Below are positions 1 through 11,764 of a DNA stretch of 64,000 nucleotides, in pieces. This DNA is from Sipunculus nudus (lineage: Eukaryota > Annelida > Sipuncula > Golfingiida > Sipunculidae): assembly GCA_026874595.1 (NCBI GenBank), contig CM049322.1, positions 29,515,340 to 29,579,339 on the forward strand, given 5' to 3'. The notes below the pieces were generated by a model. The model saw nothing but the letters and a program-made list of their open reading frames with translations. It had not been told where the DNA came from and ran no database searches. Every line of letters begins with the position of its first letter. Position 1 is the first letter of the stretch. A program made the position numbers and the translations under genes.

Positions 1-14
1 GGATATCCTTTGGA

Positions 15-81
<67 letters not shown>
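1..81. repeat. (AT)n microsatellite
   Basis: Nearly pure AT dinucleotide repeat from about position 16 to 81, broken once near 53. Confidence 0.95.
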
Positions 82-1017
82 ATGTATCGTATACAGATAG
101 TTTTACATCATGTTCATGACCAGCCGGCTCACTCTTCAAGTACAAACTCAGGGACATGTATATATGATTTACTAGTTTTGCCGAAGAGGCAAAGGCATGT
201 AACAGATATTTCAATAGTAATGCAGATATTCATTAATCACTTATGGCTATACTAAAAGCGAGATGTATGAATAGCCATGCTGGTTCATTGTACATAGAAA
301 TGGAACAAGAATAAACAGAAAAGTCGGTTCACTACATATGTGAACCGAACCCTAAATTTCAGGTTTTAAGATAAGAATAACAATTATTTGACAGTACATT
401 CACGCATCCCTTGATAACCATTTCTGTGATATGTATAGCATTGTCCCAATAATGTCAGGTAAAGATAATAAAAATTCATCTTAAAGAAACAACGCCAAGA
501 ACTACTGTCACAGAAGGTGTGTAAAAGTTTCATTAATGTGAGAGAATGTTTAAAATTCCGTTGTCTTTTATACACCAGCGTTTGCAGTCATTAACTTCAT
601 CCTACGCTGTGTCGGGGTTTAAGGGCAAATACTGTTAATAAATGGAAACAGATTGAATGTTAATCCTGCATGATTCATTATATGTAGACTTACAACCCAT
701 ATATCACAATTCACAATTTTTCATTTGCAAATTTCAGTACGGACCTTCAGTTCTGCGCAGGGTATGTCATTAATCCAAATATCAGCTTTTTAATGCTTTA
801 TTACATTTTCCTGTATGACATCTCCTTAATTTAATCGTACGCCCAAACACGATACGATATTTCAAACCTCATCTTCGTCGCGTTCGCCTATAATATATTT
901 GGTCCTTATATCATCATGTGATCCATGATTCTCTCTAACAGAATGTTCTACCTTATTCTGTTGTCCGATCCACATACTTCACGGTCACCTTAACAAAGTA
1001 TTTTTTTTCAGCTCAGC

Positions 1018-2010
1018 GAACTGAAAGTCATCTGAGCTATAGCGATCAGTCTTTGTCCGTCGTCCGACTGTCTGTCCGTCTGTCTGTTCGTCCGTTAACT
1101 GGGCACAAATCGTAACAACTGGACCAAGAATTTCCTACCTTCACATCCAGGGAGGTCCCTGAAAAATCTATTTAGAAACCTGAAATTAGGTCTCTGTTAC
1201 CCATATCCTCCGAGCTATGGGGTTCAGAAGTACCCCCCCCCCCCCCACCGCCCACAGAATAATCAAAATTTGTTACAAAAGCTCCAGTATCTGAACAGCG
1301 AATGAATTGATCACCATCATTCTTTGCATGCATATGGATCATGGAGTGTTTCATCATTTCCCGTAGACTGGTGGCTCCACCTGGATTTTTTTCCAATTTT
1401 ACACATTTTTTCTCTATTTTGAGACCTAAATGATGTGGCTGTCTGTTAAAAGGGCACGAATCGTTACCATCGCATCTTGAATCTTCTTACTTGACATCCA
1501 GGGAGGTCCCTGAAAACTCCCCTTGAAATCTTATAATTAGGTCTCTGTTACCTATATCCTTCAAACTATGGGGCTCAGATAAACCCCCGGATAATTAAAA
1601 ATTTCTTACAAAAGCTCCAGTATCTGAACAACTTATGTATTGATCACTATGATTCTTTACATGCATATTCATCATGGCGTGTTTCATCATTTCCAACAGA
1701 CTGGTGGCGCCACCTGTTTTTTTTTTTTAATTTTTTACTCTATTTTTGAAACCTTGAAAAATGTGGTTGTCTGTTAACAGGGCATAAATCGTAGGCATTG
1801 TACCTAGAATCTTCTTACTTGACATCCAGGGAGGTCCATGAAAACTCTCTGTGGAAACCTTTAATTAGGTCTCTGTTACCCATATCCTCAAAGTTAAGCT
1901 TCAGTTGAATGGGGATATACCACCTACAAAATTTGGCTTTCAGATGGTAAAATTCGTTTTGTGAATGTATTCTTAGTCAGCTGAGCGTTATGACCCATGG
2001 GAAACTTGTT
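1018..2010. repeat. Dispersed element with tandem core units, copy 1
   Basis: Three core units (about 330-350 bp) sharing the blocks GGGCACAAATCG, GACATCCAGGGAGGTCC, TTAGGTCTCTGTTACCCATA and AGCTCCAGTATCTGAACA. The left flank has GAAAGTCATCTGAGCTATAG and a CCGTCGTCCG-like run; the right end has CAGCTGAGCGTTATGACC. The array at 33944-35950 has the same two ends, so this is one mobile family with a variable number of core units, resembling the tandem-core repeats described in bivalves. The stretch 82-1017 before it shows nothing I can name. Confidence 0.85.
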
Positions 2011-2171
2011 ATTTACGTTCATGAATTATATTATTTTCTTGTTTATCGCCTGTATTGCATTTCATACATTACGAATATTAATGACCACCGTTTCATTTAT
2101 ATTACTGTTTCATTTTATGTGATTGAATTTATTTTATAACACAAGTTTTAAATGTAAACTTTATTTTACAG

Positions 2172-2210
2172 ATATAGAAACCGACACATTACAGTCACCA
2201 ACATCTAAAG
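2172..2210 (+). CDS. Second gene, stalk microexon a
   Basis: A 39-nt exon between TTTATTTTACAG and GTAAGT, phase 1-1, reading IETDTLQSPTSK. Both splice sites match the consensus well. Confidence 0.55.
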
Positions 2211-2879
2211 GTAAGTCAAATATTGTCCCGCTAACATGACATGTGTGTATTATTTTGGATGGGTGGCAATTCCTTTTGTCTATTTGATGTTTAACTATGC
2301 TTCACATAGAAAATAACTGGTATCAATTTCAGTTTTCATCAGTTGCTCTCTTCATATATTTTTGTTCAATGATTTTTCTTCTAAATCTTACCTGTCTGTT
2401 TCTACAGCAGCAGAATATGTATCATAAGAAAATGTGTAATTAAGATTACCGAATTGACGGAAGGAATAATGAACTGTACATCTAAGGGATGAATGGAATA
2501 TTTGCTTATCTCGTGTTGTGCGTTGCAATTATCATAATAATATGAATATGTGCATCATTTTTTTAATAAATCATGTTTAAGATAGGAGAACCATAAAACT
2601 TTATATACAGCATTCAAAAGTAATTCACCAACAGGTTTGTAATGTGATTTTTATATTCAAAAGAGATCCATTTTGATTCTGCTTGGAAAAAAATTATAGC
2701 TTTATATACTTTTTGTGTAAGTTCAATGTTTATAGATTCTCTAGAAGCCAGCATTATTTCGCTGGATTCTCTGGAGTTTTTTTTCCCTTTTTCTTTCCTG
2801 TATAATAATTATCTGATCGCCCAGTGTATTTCCTTTGGACTGACTACCCATATTCATACTCACCTCGGGTGTCCCTCGA

Positions 2880-2932
<53 letters not shown>

Positions 2933-5900
2933 AATCTACCGTAATGACTTTCCAGACTACACCAGTTGAAGCTCAGCTGAATAAATTCATTACACAGTAC
3001 AAAATATGACCTTAAGAGCAAAACATTTAAAACTTCACATGCTATTAGGTTCTTACACTTCCCCTTAGAAATCGCCTCAACCAAGACATTAAAACCTTTA
3101 TTTTCATAGTTAAGGTTAAAAAATGATTTTTAATTTGTACGTTAAATTCCGGTAATCGCAGACGATGATTTTGTGTTTGTATACAGCTATATTTCGCCAA
3201 ATTGTAAAAGGATACGGATCATTTGTCTGATATACACAAGTAAACTTTAAGTGCAGCCAAATATGTTGGGCCACAAGTCATATTCAGCCAAGTAACAGAC
3301 CCGTGCTTCAAACGTTGCTGTTTATTTATCAATATTTACCATGTTGTGCCCACAAGATAATGATCGGCTTATCAATAAATTGTTCCCGTATCATATATTA
3401 ATGGTAAGCCAGGAATATGGATAAAAATGAGATTTATAACTTTGAATAGCGTGCATAAAATGGTTGCTTAACGGATTAAATAGCACCGAATTCCAGGTAC
3501 AATATGTCTGGATAAAATAAAGACGGCATGAACAGATAAATAAACCACTCAATGTATCAGGGAATGCCTAAATAAATTAGATGAATGTACACAATTGTAA
3601 CATCATACTTTTGTTCACAGGGTCAGAAATAACGAGCACAACGAGAGGTATGTTACTTAATATCTCCATAGATTATTCTTTCTAAAATGAAACTAATTAT
3701 TCAAATTTTATAATTTCTGAAAAATATCATAATTTATACTGGTCAAAAGCTAAATGTAGTTAAATATTAATTATATAGCCCGAAAATATGTAATTTAATC
3801 AATCAGGAGTAAATATTTGTGTTTTATTATTTCCTTTTTAATTGAATTAAGAAATGTGTAATATTTGTATTTTCTTTGACGTACAGTATATAGATCACAA
3901 TATTTCAAAATGATTATCAGTAAGATTTTAAAATGCAAATGATTGTTTCACAAGGGTTTTTAAGAAATAATGTGTCTATGAAGCCATTTCAAAACAAGAA
4001 AACTGCTATTAATTCATCATTCCCCCACCCCCCCTCCCCCCTTTTTTTTAATTTCCATCTTAACAAATGGTGATGATTTTCTGTTATATTTGTGGTAGTT
4101 TTTGTACAAATTTCTACAATTACATGTCTGATTTATATATGTTTGAGCAGCATAATAAAGTTTGTCAAACGTTGCCATGCTTCGAATGTCAAAGGTCAGA
4201 ATTAAATAATTCAGTTAGTGATTAGGTTTACTCTCTGGCCTCCTCGTATAACCGTAAATTTTCTTCGGTTTTGTGTAAATGCTTGCAAAGGATTATCCAT
4301 CTGCTTTTCAAAGACCATCACAGTTCTACTAAACCAGTTTCAATGTTGTGAAATGCAAACGTGATTTTATAAAAAAAATTATGATATACTTAACATTTTA
4401 TTAAAAGTTATTTAAAATGGAAACTATACTTCTTCCAAGTATACATATGGACTTTTGTTAACCAAAGACAAGCTGTTAAATAAGTCATAATCATCATCGG
4501 GAGTCAATTATCATTTAGAAAGTAAAACCTGGCCTAACGACCACCTCGGCCTAGCGACCACTGCACTCCGTTTTTCCATTTTGCGGGCACTTATTTCTGT
4601 CCCAACAGGTAACCTAGACCCCGATTAAGTGTTAGTTCGTTGGGCGTAGCGTTGCACCACTAATTAGTATAATCCAAAATAACAAACAAGTACAGGCCAT
4701 AGATCAAAGCTTGTTCACTGGAGGTTACACCAGGGCAGTGATGTTTGTGTTTTCTACCAGACTTTGGGTTAATCATATGCATAAGGCCCTAAACTTTGAT
4801 CTGGTTAAGACTTTCTCGATTTCCCCATAGTTAAGAAATATGATATAGCATTGTATATATTGCTAACGTAATAGCAATTAATAAAAAGGTGACGTTCCAA
4901 ATGTGTTTGGTTTTGAACTTCTTTTTTTTTTTGTTTGACTTTAAAGCATATTCATTATTGCTGATTAAAATTGCACTAAATGGATCATATGTTATTATAT
5001 AGAGGTACATGTGGGTGGAAAACTAAACTTCATAAAGTTATTCCAAAGAATTATGAGAAACTACTTATGATTAACAAAGTATGGCAAAAAGGATTGTTGT
5101 TAGATTCGTTCTATTCAGACCTCACTACGACGACTACCTCCTAGGTGGTCGTGATCCATGAATTTTGGTTATGTAAATATGTAAACGATTTGTAAAAGTT
5201 AGTTATTATGTCTATGAATATTTCCGTGCTTATAGGAGTTGGAAGTTCTTCAGGAGGTACATGCTCTTTCTTAATGAGACAGATCGATTAAATGATTTGT
5301 TTATATTGGCAAAAACACTCTGAATTATTGAGAATTTTATATAAGTGAACCATAACTAAAACGTTGCATAGGATGCATGAAATGAGCATTCGTCGTGGAG
5401 AGCAAAACGGGCTTGTGGCTTATCATAGTATTTATAATTTTTTGGTCACCCATGAGTCTTTTTAACGAATTAATAATGTAAATAATTATGAACTTGATTA
5501 TAACTGATGATACACTGTTTTCATGTTCAGCAGATCTTCCGACTACAGGTATGTTATTCTATTTGTTTTTCAATGGCTAATACAATAAATAGCACGTTTG
5601 CTGAATATGCTGTCAGTGTTTTTTACCAGTAGCAATTTTCTAATTCACAAAAACTGTTCAATATGTATACATTCCCTTTATAAAATATAAGAACAGTCAG
5701 TTGATCTCAAGAATTTACAGAATAATACTGATTTCTTAAAAGGAATATGATTTGCGTGTTATCAATGTTTGTTGTGCGCGTCAGTAATTGTCTGCCAGGT
5801 AAGATGAATGATTCGGAGGATTGAAGAAAATATTAGAAATATATGCAGGTCATTTATTTAACCATTGGTATGGAAATATAAATTCAGACATTTGAAAATC

Positions 5901-8900
5901 ATAAATAAAAAACTAATATCATGGAAAAACTGCGCGTACAATGTGAATTGTGAGTTAACGATTATCTTGTATGCAGCCTTCTGAAAATTTCTGGCAAATG
6001 TCTTCATAAAGACATCTATGGTTCCTGATAACAGTGCGGAGCCAGTGTTAAAAGTGCGGAATAATAAGCACATTATTTGTGGATATAGATCTTTTATTCC
6101 GAGGTTTAACAATAAATCTGATGTAAGGATAGGGTGTCATAAAATTCATTAAAAAGATTATATGTGAATAATGAAATCCACTGTTCTTAAATTAAAGATC
6201 AAGCTCAAGCTCTAGAACCAGGTAGGTGCCATTTATATGCAATCTTGTTTCCAATGTCATTACAAAAATGGAAATCTGTACAAAATTTATACGGCAGAGT
6301 ATTGTATATTATTAATTAAAAATTCCTTTTAATTTAAAAAAAGCCTATAAACGGTAAATATGACAAATAATTAGAGAAAATGAATTTCAATCTAATTTTT
6401 AGTCTGCTTGTATCTTTCTTTTTCATCTTGCTTGAAATATTTAAATATTAAATGAATAAGGATCTTGTAATTAAATGACATCATCACATGATCATGCAGG
6501 GTACAATTGTGAAACAATTCACATATATTCAGCGACTAATGCACTTAAAGATGCAAATTAGGTGGATAAAACCATCTTCCGTGTCTCCCTATGTATAACT
6601 AGAACTGTGCTCAGAGACCGTAGATTTCCGCCAAGGCAGCTCATTAGACCTACTGTCACATCGCATAGTCAGGAATGCAAAATTTTTCCTGATAAAAATT
6701 ACTTCCATGCTGTGCGTTGATTTACTGACAACTTTCAGTACTTACATGTATCGTGACGTCATCATGCTTAGTAACGTCACGACTCGCACTCCAAAGATGT
6801 CCATATTGTTAACTGTTACGTCCCCGTGTTAATAAATGTGCTATAAAACCCAATAAATCCCTCACTCCGGGGTTATTTTTGCATCGATCACCCCCAAAAT
6901 TTAATCATTTGTCCATTGTCTAATTACTGAGTGATCTTGAAAAGTTATCAAACTCCGTTGAGAACTTCTTGAGTAATCTTGCTAACAGATAAAAAAAACA
7001 ACGCCGCCAAAAACATAACTTCCGCAGCTTGGCTTTGCGAAAGTAATTATTATCACGGATATCTTTAGAAGTATTGAGCCTACGCTTAAGATTCAATGGT
7101 GACTTTATTATGTGCAAGGATGCTTACCTGTATGACATCATTGCGTAACCATTTACTAACATCTACGGTTAGTTTAATTGACATTATTCTCAATTCCAAA
7201 GGTCAATTATCTACAGCGGCTATTGTTGGCATCTCAGTTGGGTGTGTTGCAGCAGCTGTAATAATCACAACCACCTTGATAGTATTGGCAGCAAAAAGTG
7301 AGTAGGTTTTTAATGTTTGATCTGAAAATCATCTAAGTTTAAGTGATCAATCTGTCGGTCCGACATTGACAGAAGTTTCTTCGGAAACAAGAAATTAGGT
7401 CTCTGTTTCCCATATCTTCGAAGATATGAGACTCTAAAGTACAACCCCCCCCCCCCCCCCAGAATAATTAAAAATTTGATACAAAACCTCCAATATATGA
7501 AGAACTAATGAATTGATCACAATGATTCTTTGCATGCATATTGATCATGGAGTGTTTAATCATTTCCTGTAGACTGTTGGCGCTACCTGCATATTCTCAA
7601 TTTTTTTTACGCATTTTTCTCAACTTTTGAGACATTCAAACAGCAGTTGTCCGCTAACCAGGCACAAATCATAACCACTGGACCTAGATTATTCTACCAT
7701 CACATCCAAGGAGGTCCATAAAAAATCTCCATGAAAACCTGAAATTAGGTCTGTGTTACCCATATCCTACGAGCTATGGGGCACAGAAGTACACACCCAG
7801 AATAATTAAAACAATTATACAAAAGCTCAAATATCTGAACAACTAATTCATTGATCACTATAATTCTTTGCATGCATATTCATTATGGAGTGTTTCATCT
7901 GGTCCTGCAGACCGATTGCGCCAACTAGAATTTTTTTTTAATTTTACAATTGTTTTCTCTATTTTTGACACCTTCAAACATGTGGATGTTTATTGAAAAG
8001 AAACAAGTCAGTGATAAAATTTTGTATTTTTTAAATTGCATAGAAACAGTTATTAATTATAGCTCGTCATGTGACAGTCAGTTGAACATGGTGTTCGAGT
8101 AGTGTAGATAATTATATTCATCATCAATATGTGTTTATTGCAGAGTTTCACAAAATTTACCCATCTTCGACATATGGATCTTAAGTGGTTTGTTTTTCCT
8201 AAAGTGCATCCGTCGTACCTTTAAAAAAGCTTTAAATCATTTATGTTTCTGTGTGAGACAGATCAAAAGTTTGCTTCACCTAATAGAACGTAGATTCCCG
8301 AAGGTCTTAGCAGTGTAAAATACGGTGTAATAAATTTAGTATTCAAACCCAAACATTCCAAACATGGAAATATAAAGAGATGATTTTACCTGCACAATCA
8401 AACAAACAATTTATGTACATAGTACCCCCTACAGAGAAATGAAGTACTCGAACATTGGTAGAAAAAAAACAATAATCAAATATGTTATTTATCACAACAT
8501 GATGACGATACCACAAAACACAGACATGTTAGAAGATCTGCTTTCATCCGTTTCACTTCCATTCAAAATTGAGCTGAATGTATCGCTTTAGCTGCTGTCA
8601 AGGTTGAGTATATATGGCGAGTCAAACAAAACTGAAATAAAATTTCATAGAAGCTCACACAAGGCACAAAGAAGTATCATTTCAATTTTAATCAAGGCAT
8701 GGTTTAACTTTACAGAGCTTCGATGCACTTATCTTTGATTCGGTATGCTGCATTTTACACTGTCTTTTATAGTCTTGTTAGATATTACGATCAGCATAAC
8801 GAATCAGGGTTTCAAGGGTTCCATCTGAGTCCCCTTTTTCTTTTGGCTTTCAGATTGATTTGTTTTAGGAATACATGACACATTTGTTAGCTGTCTATTT

Positions 8901-10274
8901 TTTTATCTTCTTTTATTTCTTTACGGTACTAATACCTCCTTGCGATATACATCAACTGGAAGTGATTTTTATACTAACATAAATGTGTCAAACTGGTAAT
9001 TGTGATTATATTGAAAAAAAAGCTGCCTGGAATTTAATTATATTGTTTGAACATTTCTCTTGTTTGAACAAAACTATCTCCACTTCAGACCAGATTATTG
9101 CCTTTGTGTAACAGTGATTATAGTCCTGGTGGGGTGAAATTCCATAGCTTTTGTTTTCCATATTTATGATTTCCTCACTGAATACCATTTCTCAAATTTG
9201 CATAAAATTAATATAAATAATTCCTGACTAAACACACTAAAGAATCTTTTATGCTCCTGTTTTATTAAAACAGCCAAAATCACAAGCAGAACAGGAAGTG
9301 ACACGTTTATGAACTGAGCAAAGATGTTTAAACGGATCTATATGTTGAAGTTTAAAAAAAGTATTTTCATTACGAGTTGCACTTGGAATATTACATTATA
9401 TACTTATATTTCGACCAGGCAGAAATTTCAACCTCTCTGTAATGTTGTGTTCTATCGGCTGTGGCATCAATGTCGTTATCTTATCTGTGTATTATCACTA
9501 AATGTATTTTCTGTAGATTTTCCTTCACAATAATTGATTTCGGTTTATATATAGTTTTAGCCTTAGATATCGATACCCATGCTTCTCCTTGGCTTCTTCT
9601 GAAATGATCCCATTTACTGGCACGTTTTTCACCCTGCAGCGTTTATATCCATTTATGAAACATACAGAATAGATACAGAATGTGGATCGATTTCTGGAGT
9701 TGTAATTTTACGACTTTAACATCAGCAGAATGATGGAGCTGTCACAACATTTATCATTTTGAAATAGAAAGAAAGGGTTTAGCCATCTAGTATAATCTCC
9801 CTAAACCTGTGAAATTGCTTAGTGGAAGGCATACAAATATTGCGAAATCCCAGCAGACAATATAACAGTGGGTAGCGGCATGTACTTTTGCATGCCATTT
9901 CTAATGGAATTTTTTTATATCTGCTGCTGGATAAAATTTACTAACAAATGAAATTCTATTTCTGTTTGAAAATTTTACAGCCCCTTGTTCCCGCAAGGGT
10001 ACATACAGATGAAGAAATCCCCTAAAATGTGCAAGGTCAGATTTTGAAACACTCAATTGTGTGACAAGAGTTTACTTTAACTTGTGTAGAATAACATTTT
10101 AATTTAATTGCACAAACCAGGTTGAAATAACATTAGAAGGTATCTTGGATCATGATATATATCTGGCCTTGTAAAGGACCAAGAACCAAATTTCAGCACT
10201 AAATCAGATACTAAAAAAAAATATTTTTTTTACCTTTCAGATAGGAGAAAAAACACGAAATGGAATAATTCAAG
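2172..10274 (+). CDS. 3' part of a second transmembrane protein gene (partial, 7 exons)
   Basis: I see exons 2172-2210, 3621-3647, 5236-5256, 5531-5548, 6198-6221, 7202-7297 and 10241-10274. The first five are only 18-39 nt, all open, all phase 1-1, and encode a Ser/Thr/Pro-rich stalk. The sixth encodes a transmembrane helix and the seventh a basic juxtamembrane stretch (RRKNTKWNNSR), ending in phase 2. The 5' exons should lie left of the window and the end of the tail is not resolved. It could be a sister of the large receptor to the right (same phase, same strand), but no Ig exon is in view, so family membership is inference. Single microexons can arise by chance; the consistent phase plus the transmembrane exon is what persuades. 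Confidence 0.55.
2882..2927. repeat. (TC)n microsatellite
   Basis: Pure CT/TC run of 46 bases in an intron of the second gene. It creates false open frames of Ser-Leu or Arg-Glu repeats. Confidence 0.97.
3621..3647 (+). CDS. Second gene, stalk microexon b
   Basis: A 27-nt exon between CTTTTGTTCACAG and GTATGT, phase 1-1, reading SEITSTTR. Ser/Thr-rich, as expected for an O-glycosylated stalk. Confidence 0.55.
4526..5160. repeat. Degraded repeat with CGACCACCT-rich ends
   Basis: The left end has CCTAACGACCACCTCGG and CTAGCGACCAC; the right end, near 5140, has CTAGGTGGTCGTG in the opposite sense. Related fragments occur at 50640-50715 and 51975-52040. It may be a non-autonomous element with inverted ends, but it is too eroded to set exact borders. 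Confidence 0.35.
5236..5256 (+). CDS. Second gene, stalk microexon c
   Basis: A 21-nt exon between GTGCTTATAG and GTACAT, phase 1-1, reading VGSSSG. Confidence 0.45.
5531..5548 (+). CDS. Second gene, stalk microexon d
   Basis: An 18-nt exon between TTTTCATGTTCAG and GTATGT, phase 1-1, reading DLPTT. Confidence 0.45.
6198..6221 (+). CDS. Second gene, stalk microexon e
   Basis: A 24-nt exon, phase 1-1, reading QAQALEP. The donor GTAGGT is good but the acceptor (AAATTAAAG) lacks a pyrimidine tract, so this is the weakest of the five. Confidence 0.38.
7202..7297 (+). CDS. Second gene, transmembrane exon
   Basis: A 96-nt exon, phase 1-1, donor GTGAGT. It reads QLSTAAIVGISVGCVAAA and continues through an Ile/Thr/Val-rich stretch to LIVLAAK: a single transmembrane helix of about 23 residues. 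Its placement after a Ser/Thr-rich stalk and before a basic exon fits a type I receptor. Confidence 0.72.
7350..7995. repeat. Dispersed element with tandem core units, copy 2 (partial)
   Basis: About two core units of the same family, inside the intron after the second gene's transmembrane exon. Recognisable blocks are TTAGGTCTCTGTTTCCCATA, a poly-C run, GATCACAATGATTCTTTGCA and GGCACAAATCATAACCACT. The left and right ends seen in the other copies are missing or eroded. Confidence 0.8.
10241..10274 (+). CDS. Second gene, basic juxtamembrane exon
   Basis: Exon between TTTTTTTTACCTTTCAG, one of the best acceptors in the window, and GTGAGT. In the phase left by the transmembrane exon it reads RRKNTKWNNSR, a positively charged stop-transfer segment. 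It leaves phase 2, unlike the other exons, and I could not fix the next exon with confidence. Confidence 0.5.
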
Positions 10275-11726
10275 GTGAGTTATGCATTTAACTGCATTTT
10301 TGTTGAATTTTGATATGTACTTAGGTATCATTCCTGTATTAACCCTAAAAATTCAGTATGGAAATTTTCGTAATAATGCAAAAAACTGTAGATTCACTTG
10401 TTAAAATGTAACAAGGAAAAATCTTTGCTTGTCCAAAATGTTGGTCATGAAACTGATTTTATGGCCAATAAACAGGCTGACCGGTGAAAGAAATGTCTAA
10501 CCAATAAGATACTTCACTATGTTAAATTTATTTGACACAATCGACCACCAGTCACTAAGTATATCAAGAACCATCAAAGTATAATACACTTGAAGAAGGG
10601 ACATTGAAAGCACATGTATCTGATATTACGTAAACAATGTATACCAAGATTTTTGTTCAATGCTTTGCAGCAAGGAAATACCACTCCATGCGAGTTCATG
10701 AAAGAACATTAGAATGACTTCATAACAAGAATGCCTGTGTAAAACATGACTAAAAACAATCATCAAAAACTCTAAAGGGGAGGTGTTAAACTGAAACGGA
10801 AAATTATGGACAACAGTTGCCAGTTGTAAATAATAATGAAAACGACGTATATTAGATTCTATTAGGAGTGTACCAAATATTTATTTATATGTAATTGTAT
10901 TACATTGCCTCGATTATAAAGTATTATATCCCTTTACACATGATTAAGTATATAATAATAATGAATTCATTTGCTTAACAGAGGTGAAATAAGGGTTATC
11001 CTTCAGAGGTGATGTAAGAACAATTTTGCAAAGATTTTGTTATAATTATCGATAACAATCCAAGATGTGGAGTCGTCAGCAGTCAGGAAGTTCAGATAAT
11101 TTACATGCTATGATTGTTTTATCGTCTTGCTTATAGTGTTTATCTCAATCGATGTGGTCATGTTTAATGTCACATATGAAGGGAACAATATAACATACAG
11201 AGTCAAAGATACAAGAAATACCAACCTAATTGTGAAGTGCTTTAGTTATAAATTGATAACAAAAATATTTGCAATAGGCCTCAGTCAGAGAGTAGAATGA
11301 TAATACATGGTAGATAGGCATTATGCACAAGTCAATTAAATCTTTCAGCAATGAACAAAGTAGGTTCTGAATGGTTATAGAATAAGTGATATACTCTATA
11401 GGTAAATATCTGTGGAACATATTTAATAAAAAGATAACAATACAAAAATATAGGTACTAAAAGGATGAAGACCTCGATGTATCAGGCCCTTTATTGTATA
11501 CATGATCATAAAAAATAAGTGTGTCATATGTTATATAAATTGAATGCGTCTATAATGATTTAGTTCATCATGTTAAACTCTGCATGCAATTTAATAATAA
11601 AACTATAAGATAACCGGTTTTTGTAACATCTAAAGCCATTTTTCATGTAACTATTTTCAGAATGTACACTACTATGTTGGATAAACATTTTTGTGTGATA
11701 TATATATATATATACATTTAAGGTTT

Positions 11727-11764
<38 letters not shown>

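Noticed and set aside
2726-3084. Open frames with Ser-Leu or Arg-Glu runs
   Set aside because: Translation of a TC microsatellite in different frames.
8144-9316. Possible short terminal tail exons of the second gene at 8144-8182 (FHKIYPSSTYGS, stop) and 9275-9316 (KITSRTGSDTFMN, stop)
   Set aside because: Both have usable acceptors in phase 1, but the exon at 10241 has better splice sites; they may be alternative ends but cannot be supported from sequence alone.
10982-11517. Possible further tail exons at 10982, 11137 and 11454 (the last reading KTSMYQALYC)
   Set aside because: The phases do not chain with 10241-10274 and the acceptor at 11454 lacks a pyrimidine tract. SMYQAL is an attractive ITIM-like motif but may be chance.
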